Shown here piece by piece: positions 25,899-34,700 of a stretch of 64,000 bases of DNA. The notes beneath the pieces are model-generated. The model did not search any database and was not told where the DNA came from. It saw nothing but the letters and a program-made list of their open reading frames with translations. The stretch lies in contig NZ_KB235910.1 in the NCBI RefSeq assembly GCF_000332175.1, positions 674,278 to 738,277 of the forward strand, read 5' to 3'. Position 1 is the stretch's first letter, and every line of letters starts with the position of its first letter. This stretch comes from Pseudanabaena sp. PCC 6802 (GTDB taxonomy: Bacteria > Cyanobacteriota > Cyanobacteriia > Pseudanabaenales > Pseudanabaenaceae). The position numbers were made by a program, and so were the translations under genes.

Positions 25899-27545
25899 TC
25901 ATCTTTTAAATTTGTCGGCATCAGCCTGAAAAGCAGGACAATAACCGTCGGCATTCACCCGCAACCAGCGCAAAGGCGATTCTCGATTTTGGCAATGTTG
26001 GTCTCTGTAGAAGCGACAGTTAACGCACGATCGTACGCTAGAAGTTGCGGATAAAGTTTCCGCATTTAGTAACTCGCGTTGACTAATACCTCGAATCACC
26101 AGGTTATCTCCCTGCCACTTTGCTTCCACCAGACCTGTATCTGCGAAATTGAGCCAACGTCGATCTTCCGTAATTTCAATAGGTAAAGTCAGCATCACAG
26201 TAGAATCTAATTCCGCCAGCTCGCCTTCATAGGGAGAGAGAACTTCAGCATCTTTGCGATCGCTCCCCGCGACCGCAGCATTTAGACTGCTACCAACAGG
26301 AAGTTCTATTTTTTTGCCCGCAGAGGCGCAATGCACGTGGTAGCGGTTACTTAATTCTTCTAGATTCGCTAAATCTGAAAGGCGACTGGGGCTGCCGTGT
26401 ACGAATACTACATGCTGCGGTTTGAGATTATGGATTAGTTGAGCCGTACCAGCAACATCACTATGTTCCGCTAGTAGATATGTTTGATAGATAATGCGAT
26501 CTGTTTCCAAATCTACCCGTAGTGGCATCATATACTCCTCATCCGCGCAGTCAAGGACTAGCCATTGGTGTGGGGTAGATTGCAGCCAGCTATACCAATC
26601 CGTATCGCGATCGGCAAGAACAACGCTTGGCTTACCAAGATCTGTAAGATTGGTGCTGGCCAGGTGCCCGATGCGAGGGCGCACTTTGTAATCCCAAAAT
26701 AGCGACTGATGCTGGGCAAAATTCTGCACGGAATTGGGCAAATAGTCCAGAATTTCTAAATATCGATCGCACCCTAGCCCCACCTGGTTGTCAACCCAAA
26801 TATCGATATCTTTACCCGTGAATTGATGGTGACTGCGCAACAGCATTAGTATTTCCTGCCCCAACCCTAGTTTTGGCACGGGTAACAGGACAGAGCGCTC
26901 CGCCGCGAGCGCCTGCAAAATTGTGGCAACTAACAGATTTTCCTGTTTGCGTCGATGTGGATGCCGATCTACTCCGAAACTCCCCTCAACGATTAAGACA
27001 TCCGGCATTAGACCGCGAAAATGCTCTATCGACAGTCCCTCCGTTAAGCGCGAATTAGACAGGAAAAAGTCGCCCGTGTACAGGATCGTGTATTTGCGAT
27101 CGGAGGCTTCATAACTCAGCAAAAAACTAGCCGCACCGGGCAAATGACCGGAAGGCAAAATTTGCACGAACAGGTCGGGTTGAATTTGATAGGGTATGCC
27201 CCAAGCTAGAGGAACGAGAAATTCATCTGTGGGTAAATACGGTGCCGACCAGATTAAAGGTAGTAATTTGGCAGTAACCTCACTGGTGTAGATGGGCATT
27301 TCAGGCGCGATCGCATGCAAGCTTGGGATGCTGCGCCCGTGATCGTTATGGGCATGACTGCACATCAGTCCAGCCCAGCGGACGCTTTTATTCACTGCAA
27401 TTAGATCGCGAAGATCCTTTAGCCCGCAATCCAGCAGCAGCCAGTATGGCCCTAACCGCACTTGCAAGCATATACCTTCACTATGCTGCCCCACCCCAAA
27501 GGGTAGACATTCTAACTCAGCCACGCATTTTGGGTATTGACGCAA
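25899..27545 (-). CDS. MBL-fold beta-CASP-type hydrolase with a C-terminal Cys cluster
   Basis: The 548-residue protein has metallo-beta-lactamase metal motifs: SHAHNDHGRSIP (residue about 83), GHLPGAASFLL and ILYTGDFFLSNSR. LIVEGSFGVDRHPHRRKQEN and the late VFVHGSPSRLSDL fit the beta-CASP nuclease group (CPSF73/RNase J-like). The last 60 residues hold CVNCRFYRDQHCQNRESPLR and DGYCPAFQ, a Cys cluster that may bind Zn or Fe-S. RNA cleavage is the expected role, as a second RNase of this group in cyanobacteria. The gene converges on the SirB1 gene with a 10-base gap. Confidence 0.8.
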   Translation of the reverse strand: MRQYPKCVAELECLPFGVGQHSEGICLQVRLGPYWLLLDCGLKDLRDLIAVNKSVRWAGLMCSHAHNDHGRSIPSLHAIAPEMPIYTSEVTAKLLPLIWSAPYLPTDEFLVPLAWGIPYQIQPDLFVQILPSGHLPGAASFLLSYEASDRKYTILYTGDFFLSNSRLTEGLSIEHFRGLMPDVLIVEGSFGVDRHPHRRKQENLLVATILQALAAERSVLLPVPKLGLGQEILMLLRSHHQFTGKDIDIWVDNQVGLGCDRYLEILDYLPNSVQNFAQHQSLFWDYKVRPRIGHLASTNLTDLGKPSVVLADRDTDWYSWLQSTPHQWLVLDCADEEYMMPLRVDLETDRIIYQTYLLAEHSDVAGTAQLIHNLKPQHVVFVHGSPSRLSDLANLEELSNRYHVHCASAGKKIELPVGSSLNAAVAGSDRKDAEVLSPYEGELAELDSTVMLTLPIEITEDRRWLNFADTGLVEAKWQGDNLVIRGISQRELLNAETLSATSSVRSCVNCRFYRDQHCQNRESPLRWLRVNADGYCPAFQADADKFKR

Positions 27546-27755
27546 TACCTTAGAGCTTCATCTTAAATAATTTAATAATTAAGACCAAAACATTATACAC
27601 GGGGGATTGCAGCATGTTTGCAAACCATTTATCGATCCCCAATCGATCCCCGATTTTACTTAACTATACCTCAGGGGTGATTTTTCACCCCTTTCGATCG
27701 CCTACCCTTTTAGAGAACCAAAGTAACTTTTACCTAGCAATAACTGAAGCATTTC

Positions 27756-28589
27756 ATGGGTACTATAGCAATGATATGGGTGGCCTCAATTGGCTCTCTT
27801 TTGCCCATAAACCTTAATACGATTACATCTATTTCTTCGATCTCCTCACTAAAGTCCGCACCTGTAATCGCTAACAATATCAGCAAAATCGCGCTTGCAA
27901 TTAATGAGGTTAACCCTCAAAAAATCTTTAACAAACATGCAGTTAGGGTAACTCCAACCACATTTAATGATTGGAATATTTGGGTAAATAACAAACTGAT
28001 AATCAAGCTCAAAAATCCCGTAGAAGCAGGCATAATTGCTGCTCAGATCGATAAATTATTAAAGCTCCCGAACTTCGATCCCGATCGGATTCAACCCTTG
28101 CAAGAGGATGGAAAAGATGTGGTTCAGATAGCTAAGATCGGCAAGAAAGGTTTACTCAAATTTCCAAGTAAATTAGATATTTCAGGTGCGCAGCTAATTA
28201 AATTTGTAAATAACCTGCGTGTTGCTACTGGTGCAGAACCATTGCAGCTATTTGAAGTCCATGGTAGGGTCTACGAGCTTGCTTATACCAGTCAGAGAAT
28301 AAAGGGTTTAGCTTCCTGGTACGGCCCATATTTTCACGGACGCATGACAGCAAATGGCGAAATATTCGATCAGCACGAGCTGACTGCAGCGCACAAAAGC
28401 TTACCGTTTAATACCCGTTTAAAGGTAACCAATCTGGATAATGGCAGATCTGTAATTGTTCGCATTAACGATCGCGGGCCATATTATGGCGATCGCATGT
28501 TAGATCTTTCAATGGCAGCCGCCGAAGAGATCGGCTCCCATAGCAGCGGAGTTGTACGGATCGAAGCTGTTGTATTGGCACAAAACTAA
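27756..28589 (+). CDS. rlpA: RlpA-like lytic transglycosylase
   Basis: The 277-residue protein has an N-terminal hydrophobic export segment ([17 protein letters not shown]). The double-psi beta-barrel of RlpA lies at about 185-275: [40 protein letters not shown] and [18 protein letters not shown], including the catalytic Asp in NDRGP and the conserved His/Glu area. It cleaves naked glycan strands at the septum. The region at residues 40-160 has no recognisable SPOR domain. A good ribosome site is not visible before ATG 27756. Confidence 0.85.
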   Translation: MGTIAMIWVASIGSLLPINLNTITSISSISSLKSAPVIANNISKIALAINEVNPQKIFNKHAVRVTPTTFNDWNIWVNNKLIIKLKNPVEAGIIAAQIDKLLKLPNFDPDRIQPLQEDGKDVVQIAKIGKKGLLKFPSKLDISGAQLIKFVNNLRVATGAEPLQLFEVHGRVYELAYTSQRIKGLASWYGPYFHGRMTANGEIFDQHELTAAHKSLPFNTRLKVTNLDNGRSVIVRINDRGPYYGDRMLDLSMAAAEEIGSHSSGVVRIEAVVLAQN

Positions 28590-28633
28590 TCGGTGTTAAA
28601 ATTGTCCCTAGTAAATTAAGTACTTATACTTTT

Positions 28634-29071
28634 ATGGCTCTATCGGTTGGCGACACAGCCCCTGCTTTCACCGCCAAAGACACGAATGGCAAAGTGACTT
28701 CCCTATCTGACTTTGCTGGTAAAACAGTGGTTCTGTACTTTTATCCGAAGGACGATACACCTGGTTGTACGAAGGAAGCTTGCAGTTTCCGCGACTCCTA
28801 CGCTGAGTACAAGGGTAAAGACATTGTGGTGCTGGGGGTAAGTGCGGATGACGAATCCTCGCACCAGCAGTTCGCGGAAAAGTTTAATTTGCCGTTTCCT
28901 TTATTGGCTGATGTCGATCGCTCGATTATCAAAGCCTATGATGTCGATGGAGGCGGCTATGCCAAGCGCGTTACCTACACGATCGATCCCACAGGTACGA
29001 TCTCCCATGTTTATACTTCGGTAAAAACCGAAACCCATGCCAGCGATATCCTCGCCGATTTGGGTCTGTAA
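28634..29071 (+). CDS. PrxQ/BCP-type peroxiredoxin
   Basis: The 145-residue thiol peroxidase has the peroxidatic Cys in PKDDTPGCTKEACSFRD and the resolving Cys five residues later (C-x4-C), typical of PrxQ. It reduces hydroperoxides using thioredoxin. Cyanobacteria commonly carry several PrxQ copies. It is single and not obviously in an operon, 45 bases after rlpA. A sulfiredoxin gene for 2-Cys peroxiredoxins lies at 49.2 kb, but PrxQ is not its usual substrate. Confidence 0.93.
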   Translation: MALSVGDTAPAFTAKDTNGKVTSLSDFAGKTVVLYFYPKDDTPGCTKEACSFRDSYAEYKGKDIVVLGVSADDESSHQQFAEKFNLPFPLLADVDRSIIKAYDVDGGGYAKRVTYTIDPTGTISHVYTSVKTETHASDILADLGL

Positions 29072-29192
29072 TAATTCTGGCGGTCATAACTCGATCGCTT
29101 GCATGACGGATAGGGGGCAGACACATAGGTCTGTCCCTGCATCATGTATGGGGTATGGTGGTTTAATGTCATGCATGAATGAACCAAATTGA

Positions 29193-29645
29193 ATGCCATT
29201 TACTTTTTTGCGGATCGTCTGTTTTAGGGATACCGATGCGGCAGGGGTTGTGTATTTTGCCAATGTACTATCTATGTGTCATGAAGCATACGAAGCTTCT
29301 CTAGCGGCAGCAGGTATAGATCTCAAAACCTTTTTCAGCCCGACACTCCAACCAAATCCGATCGCTATTCCCATCGTCCATGCCAGCGTAGATTTTCGGC
29401 GACCCATGCATTGTGGCGATCGCCTGTCGATCGAATTATCTCCGCAACAACTAAGCGAGCATTCGTTTGCCATAGACTACGAGATTTGTGCTCAGAGCGA
29501 TCGAGCAACTGATGAAATACCGAACGCACAGCGACAAGTTTTAAGTAAAGCTACAACTCGCCACACTTGCATCGATCCTGTGGCAAGATCGAAACAAGAT
29601 CTACCGCCAGAAATTAAACAATGGCTGCAACGTTGGTCTGAGTAA
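29193..29645 (+). CDS. Hot-dog thioesterase, probably 1,4-dihydroxy-2-naphthoyl-CoA thioesterase
   Basis: The 150-residue 4-hydroxybenzoyl-CoA thioesterase-type protein has [20 protein letters not shown] with the catalytic Asp, and [20 protein letters not shown] in the second half. Cyanobacterial members make the naphthoquinone ring of phylloquinone by hydrolysing DHNA-CoA. No other phylloquinone gene is next to it, so the assignment comes from the family only. A broader acyl-CoA thioesterase is the alternative. Confidence 0.78.
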   Translation: MPFTFLRIVCFRDTDAAGVVYFANVLSMCHEAYEASLAAAGIDLKTFFSPTLQPNPIAIPIVHASVDFRRPMHCGDRLSIELSPQQLSEHSFAIDYEICAQSDRATDEIPNAQRQVLSKATTRHTCIDPVARSKQDLPPEIKQWLQRWSE

Positions 29646-29718
29646 TAATGATGCCAGACTGCAAGCCTTCTATTTGTCTCATCTTAAGCGGGTTTAGATT
29701 GTCATTATTTGAAAAGAA

Positions 29719-29747
29719 TTGACATGATTGTAACTGCGATCTATTAT
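29719..29747 (+). promoter_or_regulatory. Sigma70-type promoter of the candidate small RNA
   Basis: TTGACA at 29,719-29,724 is followed by a 17-base spacer and TATTAT at 29,742-29,747. This is nearly ideal for a housekeeping promoter. It lies in a gap with no plus-strand gene downstream. Confidence 0.6.
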
Positions 29748-29754
29748 ATTGATG

Positions 29755-29878
29755 GATGCAGCAGACATGTCAAGTACATGACATCCCGTTACCTTTTAAG
29801 GTCGAGGCAAGCCCGGTAAAGACGTTCTGAATACCAAAAATAAAATTTTGGCGAAGGCTCCTTAAGGAGCCTTTGTTA
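29755..29878 (+). ncRNA. Candidate stand-alone small RNA, about 124 nt
   Basis: It is preceded by a strong promoter and closed by a perfect terminator (29,851-29,873). Inside are hairpin ATGTCA-AGTACA-TGACAT and a stem TTACC/GGTAA around ACCTTTTAAGGT. No open frame with a ribosome site is visible. The next gene downstream is convergent, so this is not a leader. I see no match to Yfr1, Yfr2, 6S, tmRNA or a known riboswitch, though I could not search. Confidence 0.5.
29851..29873 (+). terminator. Rho-independent terminator
   Basis: AAGGCTCCTTAAGGAGCCTT is perfectly self-complementary, a stem of up to ten base pairs with almost no loop (about eight pairs if a TTAA loop is left open), followed by TGTT. 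It ends the candidate small RNA and may also stop the convergent minus-strand gene from the other side. Confidence 0.8.
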
Positions 29879-29879
29879 T

Positions 29880-30437
29880 TCACAGCTTTGGCAATTTCTT
29901 ATTTTTCAATAAATTATTAGCGATGACGAAAAAGCTGACTTTCTTTATTCTGCCTATACCTTCATATCTAGGATAAGCACTTTGTACATGTAATCTCAGC
30001 TTTTTACTTTCCTTGAATACACTGAAAACAACGAAATAATCAACCTCAATACCCTTCGAGTCTACAACTTTTGTAGTTGCAAATTTGCCATAACCTGCAT
30101 GACATACTAAAGTTGTGCTCTCCCCTAGCGCTTTGATAATGTTAGGTAACTGTTTCGAGAGGTGATATCTCTCAAAATTAAAAGGTCTAGTCTCTCTTGG
30201 TGAACTATACGTCAATAGCTGTAGCTCTTCTTCAGTAAGCTCACTCGATTCTTTGGTGAAGCAGTGCAAGCTGTAGGTCACTATAAATTTGTAGGTAATT
30301 GGGTTTTTCTCATCTCTATCATCAAGATATTCAGCCCAGTGGGCATTTAGATGCGATAAATCGTAAATTACTTCCCTTAATGTAAAATTTCTCCAACATT
30401 TAATTTCTGTTACGACAGTATTAAATCTTTCACCCAT
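29880..30437 (-). CDS. Hypothetical protein, 185 residues
   Basis: A soluble protein with no transmembrane segment, AT-rich compared with neighbours. Features include FTLREVIYDLSHLNAHWAEY, ETRPFNFERYHLSKQLPNII and a basic tail KNKKLPKL. I do not recognise a named family, but the E-T-R-x-F-x-F-x-R-Y pattern looks conserved rather than random. It lies 15 bases after a smaller, disrupted gene on the same strand, so it could be the second gene of a two-gene unit. Confidence 0.6.
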   Translation of the reverse strand: MGERFNTVVTEIKCWRNFTLREVIYDLSHLNAHWAEYLDDRDEKNPITYKFIVTYSLHCFTKESSELTEEELQLLTYSSPRETRPFNFERYHLSKQLPNIIKALGESTTLVCHAGYGKFATTKVVDSKGIEVDYFVVFSVFKESKKLRLHVQSAYPRYEGIGRIKKVSFFVIANNLLKNKKLPKL

Positions 30438-30452
30438 GCGCGCATAATATAA

Positions 30453-30806
30453 CTAAAATAATTGTAGTGGCGATGTATTGCCAATTCTCATTAAAAATGC
30501 TGCATAGGTTCGGTAAATTTTTTGTAGCAGACTATCGATATCTACTGTGGGGTAGCAAAAGCTAATTGCATCTAACACGCAGTTTAGCAATCTAAATGAA
30601 TGCTTTGGGATTTCATGGCAGTTCAATTTAGAATGGTTACTTGCCCTATTGTTGATATAGCGGTTTTCAGATAAAAACGAGAAGGGGGTTTGGGGGTTCC
30701 CCGCTAGATCCACTGCCGTGTTCCACCCCTTCACCCCATAAACTAAACCCTTTCTCAATTGAAAAGCGCTATAAGTCTTAGTTCTTCTTTCTTTGAGTGA
30801 AAGCAA
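30453..30806 (-). pseudogene. Small gene interrupted or extended by a family B repeat
   Basis: The 117-residue frame contains the complete family B repeat (30,656-30,773), which encodes the stretch from about residue 12 to 50. Outside it the C-terminal residues (KLNCHEIPKHSFRLLNCVLD and PTVDIDSLLQKIYRTYAAFL) look like a helical protein of unknown function. The native N-terminus is lost or altered. It is in front of the 185-residue gene with 15 bases between, as in many toxin-antitoxin or immunity pairs, but no family supports that. Confidence 0.4.
30656..30773. repeat. Dispersed repeat family B, copy 2 (forward)
   Basis: It runs from TATAGCGGTTTTCAGATAAA to CTCAATTGAAAAGCGCTATA with a middle of GAGAAGGGGGTTTGGGGGTT and CCACCCCTTCACCCC. 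The same ends are seen at 12,372 and 36,857. It lies inside the minus-strand frame at 30,453-30,806. Confidence 0.8.
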
Positions 30807-30840
30807 ATAACCAATAATTATTATTGATGAGGCACAAGAG

Positions 30841-31515
30841 ATGAACGCATCGAAGCAAAATAATATGGAATCGCAAGTTTATCAGGGGCAGTTTGGCGAG
30901 TTCACAATTACCGGTAGCGATCGCCGCGATGTTGTCATCTATCGAGCGGCATTGGCAGTAGCTGCACTCTGTTTTAGCAGTGGTGGCCTGCTCTTTCTGT
31001 GGCAAGCTGATGGGGTAGATGTAAATGTATTGCATTTACTGACCTGGTTGTATGGTCTATTTTGCATTGCTTTAGGGGTAGCGCTGGCAAAAATTCATAT
31101 CTACTTAGCGGCTCTGCATAAAGCACTCCAGGCATTTTGGCTAATTGGGTGTATATCGTCGATCGCTCTCGTTTTTACTAATCGCGAACCTTTGGCGATC
31201 GCTGTCTACCAAAATCCCACGATGCTTTTGGGCATAGGGTTCACGTTTGCAGCGCTCACGGGAATTTATTTTAAGGAAGCATTTTGCTTCAATCGCTCTG
31301 AAACCAAGATTCTCACCGTCCTCGTACCATTCTTGCTGCTAGGACATATGAGCGGGATGCTTTCAGTAACTTGGGAACGCATACTCTTAGCCACCTGGAT
31401 CGCTCTATTTTTGGTCTTTGCTTTCCGTAAAGTAATTCAGGCAATTCCACCAGATATTGGCGATAAATCGGTTTTCGCCTACTTGAAGGAACAAAAAAAC
31501 TCGGTTGCGACCTAA
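30841..31515 (+). CDS. Integral membrane protein, DUF2301 family
   Basis: The 224-residue protein has about six hydrophobic segments from residue 42 onward. GIYFKEAFCFNRSETKILTV is the conserved DUF2301 stretch. The short N-terminal cytoplasmic part is YQGQFGEFTITGSDRRDVVI. The function is unknown, though it is common in cyanobacteria. The start is ATG 30841, and an internal ATG (MESQVYQGQ) 24 bases on is also plausible. A family A repeat follows the gene. Confidence 0.8.
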   Translation: MNASKQNNMESQVYQGQFGEFTITGSDRRDVVIYRAALAVAALCFSSGGLLFLWQADGVDVNVLHLLTWLYGLFCIALGVALAKIHIYLAALHKALQAFWLIGCISSIALVFTNREPLAIAVYQNPTMLLGIGFTFAALTGIYFKEAFCFNRSETKILTVLVPFLLLGHMSGMLSVTWERILLATWIALFLVFAFRKVIQAIPPDIGDKSVFAYLKEQKNSVAT

Positions 31516-31553
31516 TCCAAAGGAAACCTCAGCAGATCTGGAACGATCAATAA

Positions 31554-31656
31554 TATAGCCATGGACAGATCTGTTAGGACAGGGGGTGTGGGGGCTGTGC
31601 CCCCACGCAGGGGTTTCACCCCTGCACCCCGTCCTAAGCCTGTTGGCTATACTATA
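31554..31656. repeat. Dispersed repeat family A (reverse)
   Basis: It runs TATAGCCATGGACAGATCTG through TTAGGACAGGGGGTGTGGGG to CCTAAGCCTGTTGGCTATAC plus TATA. It has both inner hairpins (CCCCCACGCAGGGG type). It lies between the DUF2301 gene and the hybrid kinase. Confidence 0.85.
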
Positions 31657-31741
31657 TATGCTAATTGTCGCTTCAATCTCCAGATCGTCTTGGAGATGTC
31701 GTTTGGGAGTTTTGCCATAAATACAGTTTGTGGAAATCGCC

Positions 31742-34700
31742 TTATGGGATCTGGGCAAAGTTACAACCTTCTCCTACAAAGGCTTGCACGTAGTTGAGGG
31801 ATTCTTCTAGCTTTGTCAATAAAGCATCAGGGTTGTCTAGTGCCTGCTGACGAGCTTGTTGTTCTAAGGACTCCGCAGGGATTTTCATGCTTGCAATCCC
31901 CAGGCTAGCACTAGAACCTTTAATCAAATGAGCCTCCTGTTCGATCTTGGTGTAGTCATTAGCAGCGATCGCAGCTTTTAGCGCCTCAAAATGGAGTGGA
32001 ATCGTCTCAACAAACGCCTGAAGCAATTCTTTTTGAAATTCCTCATTACTGCCAGAGACTAGATCGAGATAATTCCTATCGATCGTTATCTGCGCCCTAT
32101 CGACAGGAACTCCTTCTTGTGCTAAGGCAACAAGCACAGGTTCTTCGATATGCTCCTCTATCTCTATGCCATTTGCCCCGTCAGAAATATTGCCTGACAA
32201 GATTGTCGTTTCCCATTCTGCCAGCTTAGCCGCTAACTCCTCTTTGCGGATAGGCTTGCTGAGGTAGTCATTCATGCCAGCTTCAAGGCATCTGACCCTA
32301 TCCTCTTTCATCGCATTAGCCGTCATTGCCACAATTACAATATTTGACTGCGGACGATCTAGTTGACGGATTTGACGTGTAGTTTCGTACCCATCTAACT
32401 CTGGCATTTGGCAGTCCATCAAAATCAAGTCATAATTAATGCGATCGAGTGCTGCTAATACCTCTTGCCCATTGGCCGCGATATCAGCTTTGTAGCCTAG
32501 ATTTCTCAACTGATTGATGGCAACTTTTTGATTAGTTAAGCTGTCTTCAGCCAGCAAAATTTTAAGGTTGGATATGTTTCTAGTCGTTTGGGGCGATCGC
32601 GCCACAGGCTTTACCCGATCTTCCGTGACAAGTGCTGCGGAGTCTGAAAGTAAGTGCTTCAGGCAATCTTGCAGGCGCGATCGTTTGACAGGTTTCAGGA
32701 GATAGGCGGAGAAACCAAGCTTCCGCCAATGTTCGATCGCTCCTCTCTGTTGTAGCGAAGCCATCATTACGAGTTCGATCGACTGTAACTGTGGGTCAGA
32801 TTTAATTTGAGCGCTTAGCGTTTCGCCATCCATATCGGGCATATGCATGTCGAGGATAGCAAGATCGTAGGGATGACCTGAATCCGCTGCTTCGCGCAGG
32901 CGAGCAAAAGCTTCAGAGACATTATTGGCGATATCCACTTGCATTTGCCAATTTGATAGCTGATAGTGCAAAATCTGACAGTTGGTGTGACTGTCATCCA
33001 CCACCAGAACTCTCTTATCTTTGAGTTCTACTTCACTAAGTTTGGGATCGCCTAAATCTTGCTGAACTGGTTGCTTGCCCAATGGAACAGCAAACCAGAA
33101 CCTTGAACCTTGACCTAAAGCGCTCTCAATTCCGATCTGTCCGCCCATCAGTTCGACTATCTGCTTGCAGATGGCTAACCCCAGGCCAGTGCCGCCATAC
33201 TTGCGGGTCGTAGAAGCATCCACCTGGATAAATGGCTGAAACAACTTTTGTTGGGCAACGGGCGAAATCCCAATGCCAGTATCCTGCACAGAGAACTCAA
33301 CTATGGCAACATCCGCCGCCTCTGTCTGTAATTTGGCGCTAATTACCACCTCACCCGCAGCAGTAAATTTGATAGCATTGCTAACCAGATTAACAATCAC
33401 CTGACGCAGTCTGCCAATATCCCCCCTAACTCCCAATGGCACCTCGTGATAAATTATCGTATGTAATTCTAAGCCCTTAGCTTGAGCCGTATTAGCCAGC
33501 ATATCCGCGACTTCGTCAATGCAGGCGTTCAAGTCAAAATCAAGTACGTCCAATTCCATCTCGCCTGCTTCGAGCTTGGAGAAGTCAAGAATCTCATTGA
33601 TTAGAGTTAAGAGATTCTCTCCGCTACCTCTAATCGTTTCTGCAAAGTCACGTTGTTCTGAGTTAAGAGCTGTATCCAGGAGTAACCCAGTCATCCCCAG
33701 GACTGCATTCATAGGAGTGCGGATTTCATGGCTCATGGTAGCAAGGAAAGCGCTTTTCATCTTTGTTGCCGCTTCGGCCTCACGGCGTGCCTGTTCTAAC
33801 TCCATGTTTTGCCGCGCTAGTTGCTGGCGACGTTGGATTTCCTGCTCCAGCAGGCTAGCTTGATCGAGTGCAATGCTAACCTGGGTAGCCAGTTGACTGA
33901 GAATATCGATCTCAAAGCTACGCCAGTGACGCGGGTTAGAACATTGATGCACGATCAGTAACCCCCACAAAACATCACCTTCTAAAATTGGCACGACCAA
34001 ATAAGCCTTTACCTGAAAGCGATCGAGCAGGTCTCGATAGCAGGGAGAAAGGTTAGTTTGCGCAACATCATCGATCGCTACTTTTTTCCCCCGTTGATAT
34101 TTTTGCCAGGCTCCCTCATGAAAGCAAGTATCTTTAACATTTGCTTCTAACGCAGATGTCAGGCCACTGCCAACAGATTCCACGACCGCTCGACCATTCC
34201 ATTCGGAATCGAATTGATAGACAAGTACGCGATCTGCTTGCAGGAATCGGCGTACCTCTGTCACCGTAGTGTTCAGGATCTCTGGAATGTCAAGGGATTG
34301 ACGAATGCGCAGCGTAATCGCGGACAATAATACAGATCTCCAGTTTTGCATCCGCATTTCGTTCTCAGCTTGCTTGCGTTCTCTGATATCGCGTACGACC
34401 GTGGCCATACAGATTGGTTCTTTAGTTTTCGGATCTTCTACCAGAAAAGCAGTTTGCTGCACGTCGATCGATTCACCAGTTTTAAAGTGCTGGATCTGCA
34501 TTTCACCTTCCCAAAATCCTTTTCGCCTGATTGCAGGTAAAACCTGTTCGACAAACTTTTCTTGCATATTTCTAGGCAGGTAGGCTGCAATTTCTGTGGG
34601 AATCTCAGTTGTATTATCCAATCCTACTAAATTACATCCTGCCGTATTCAGGAAAGTCACTTCCCCATCCAGAGATGCCATGGAAATAAAGTCTTTGCTA

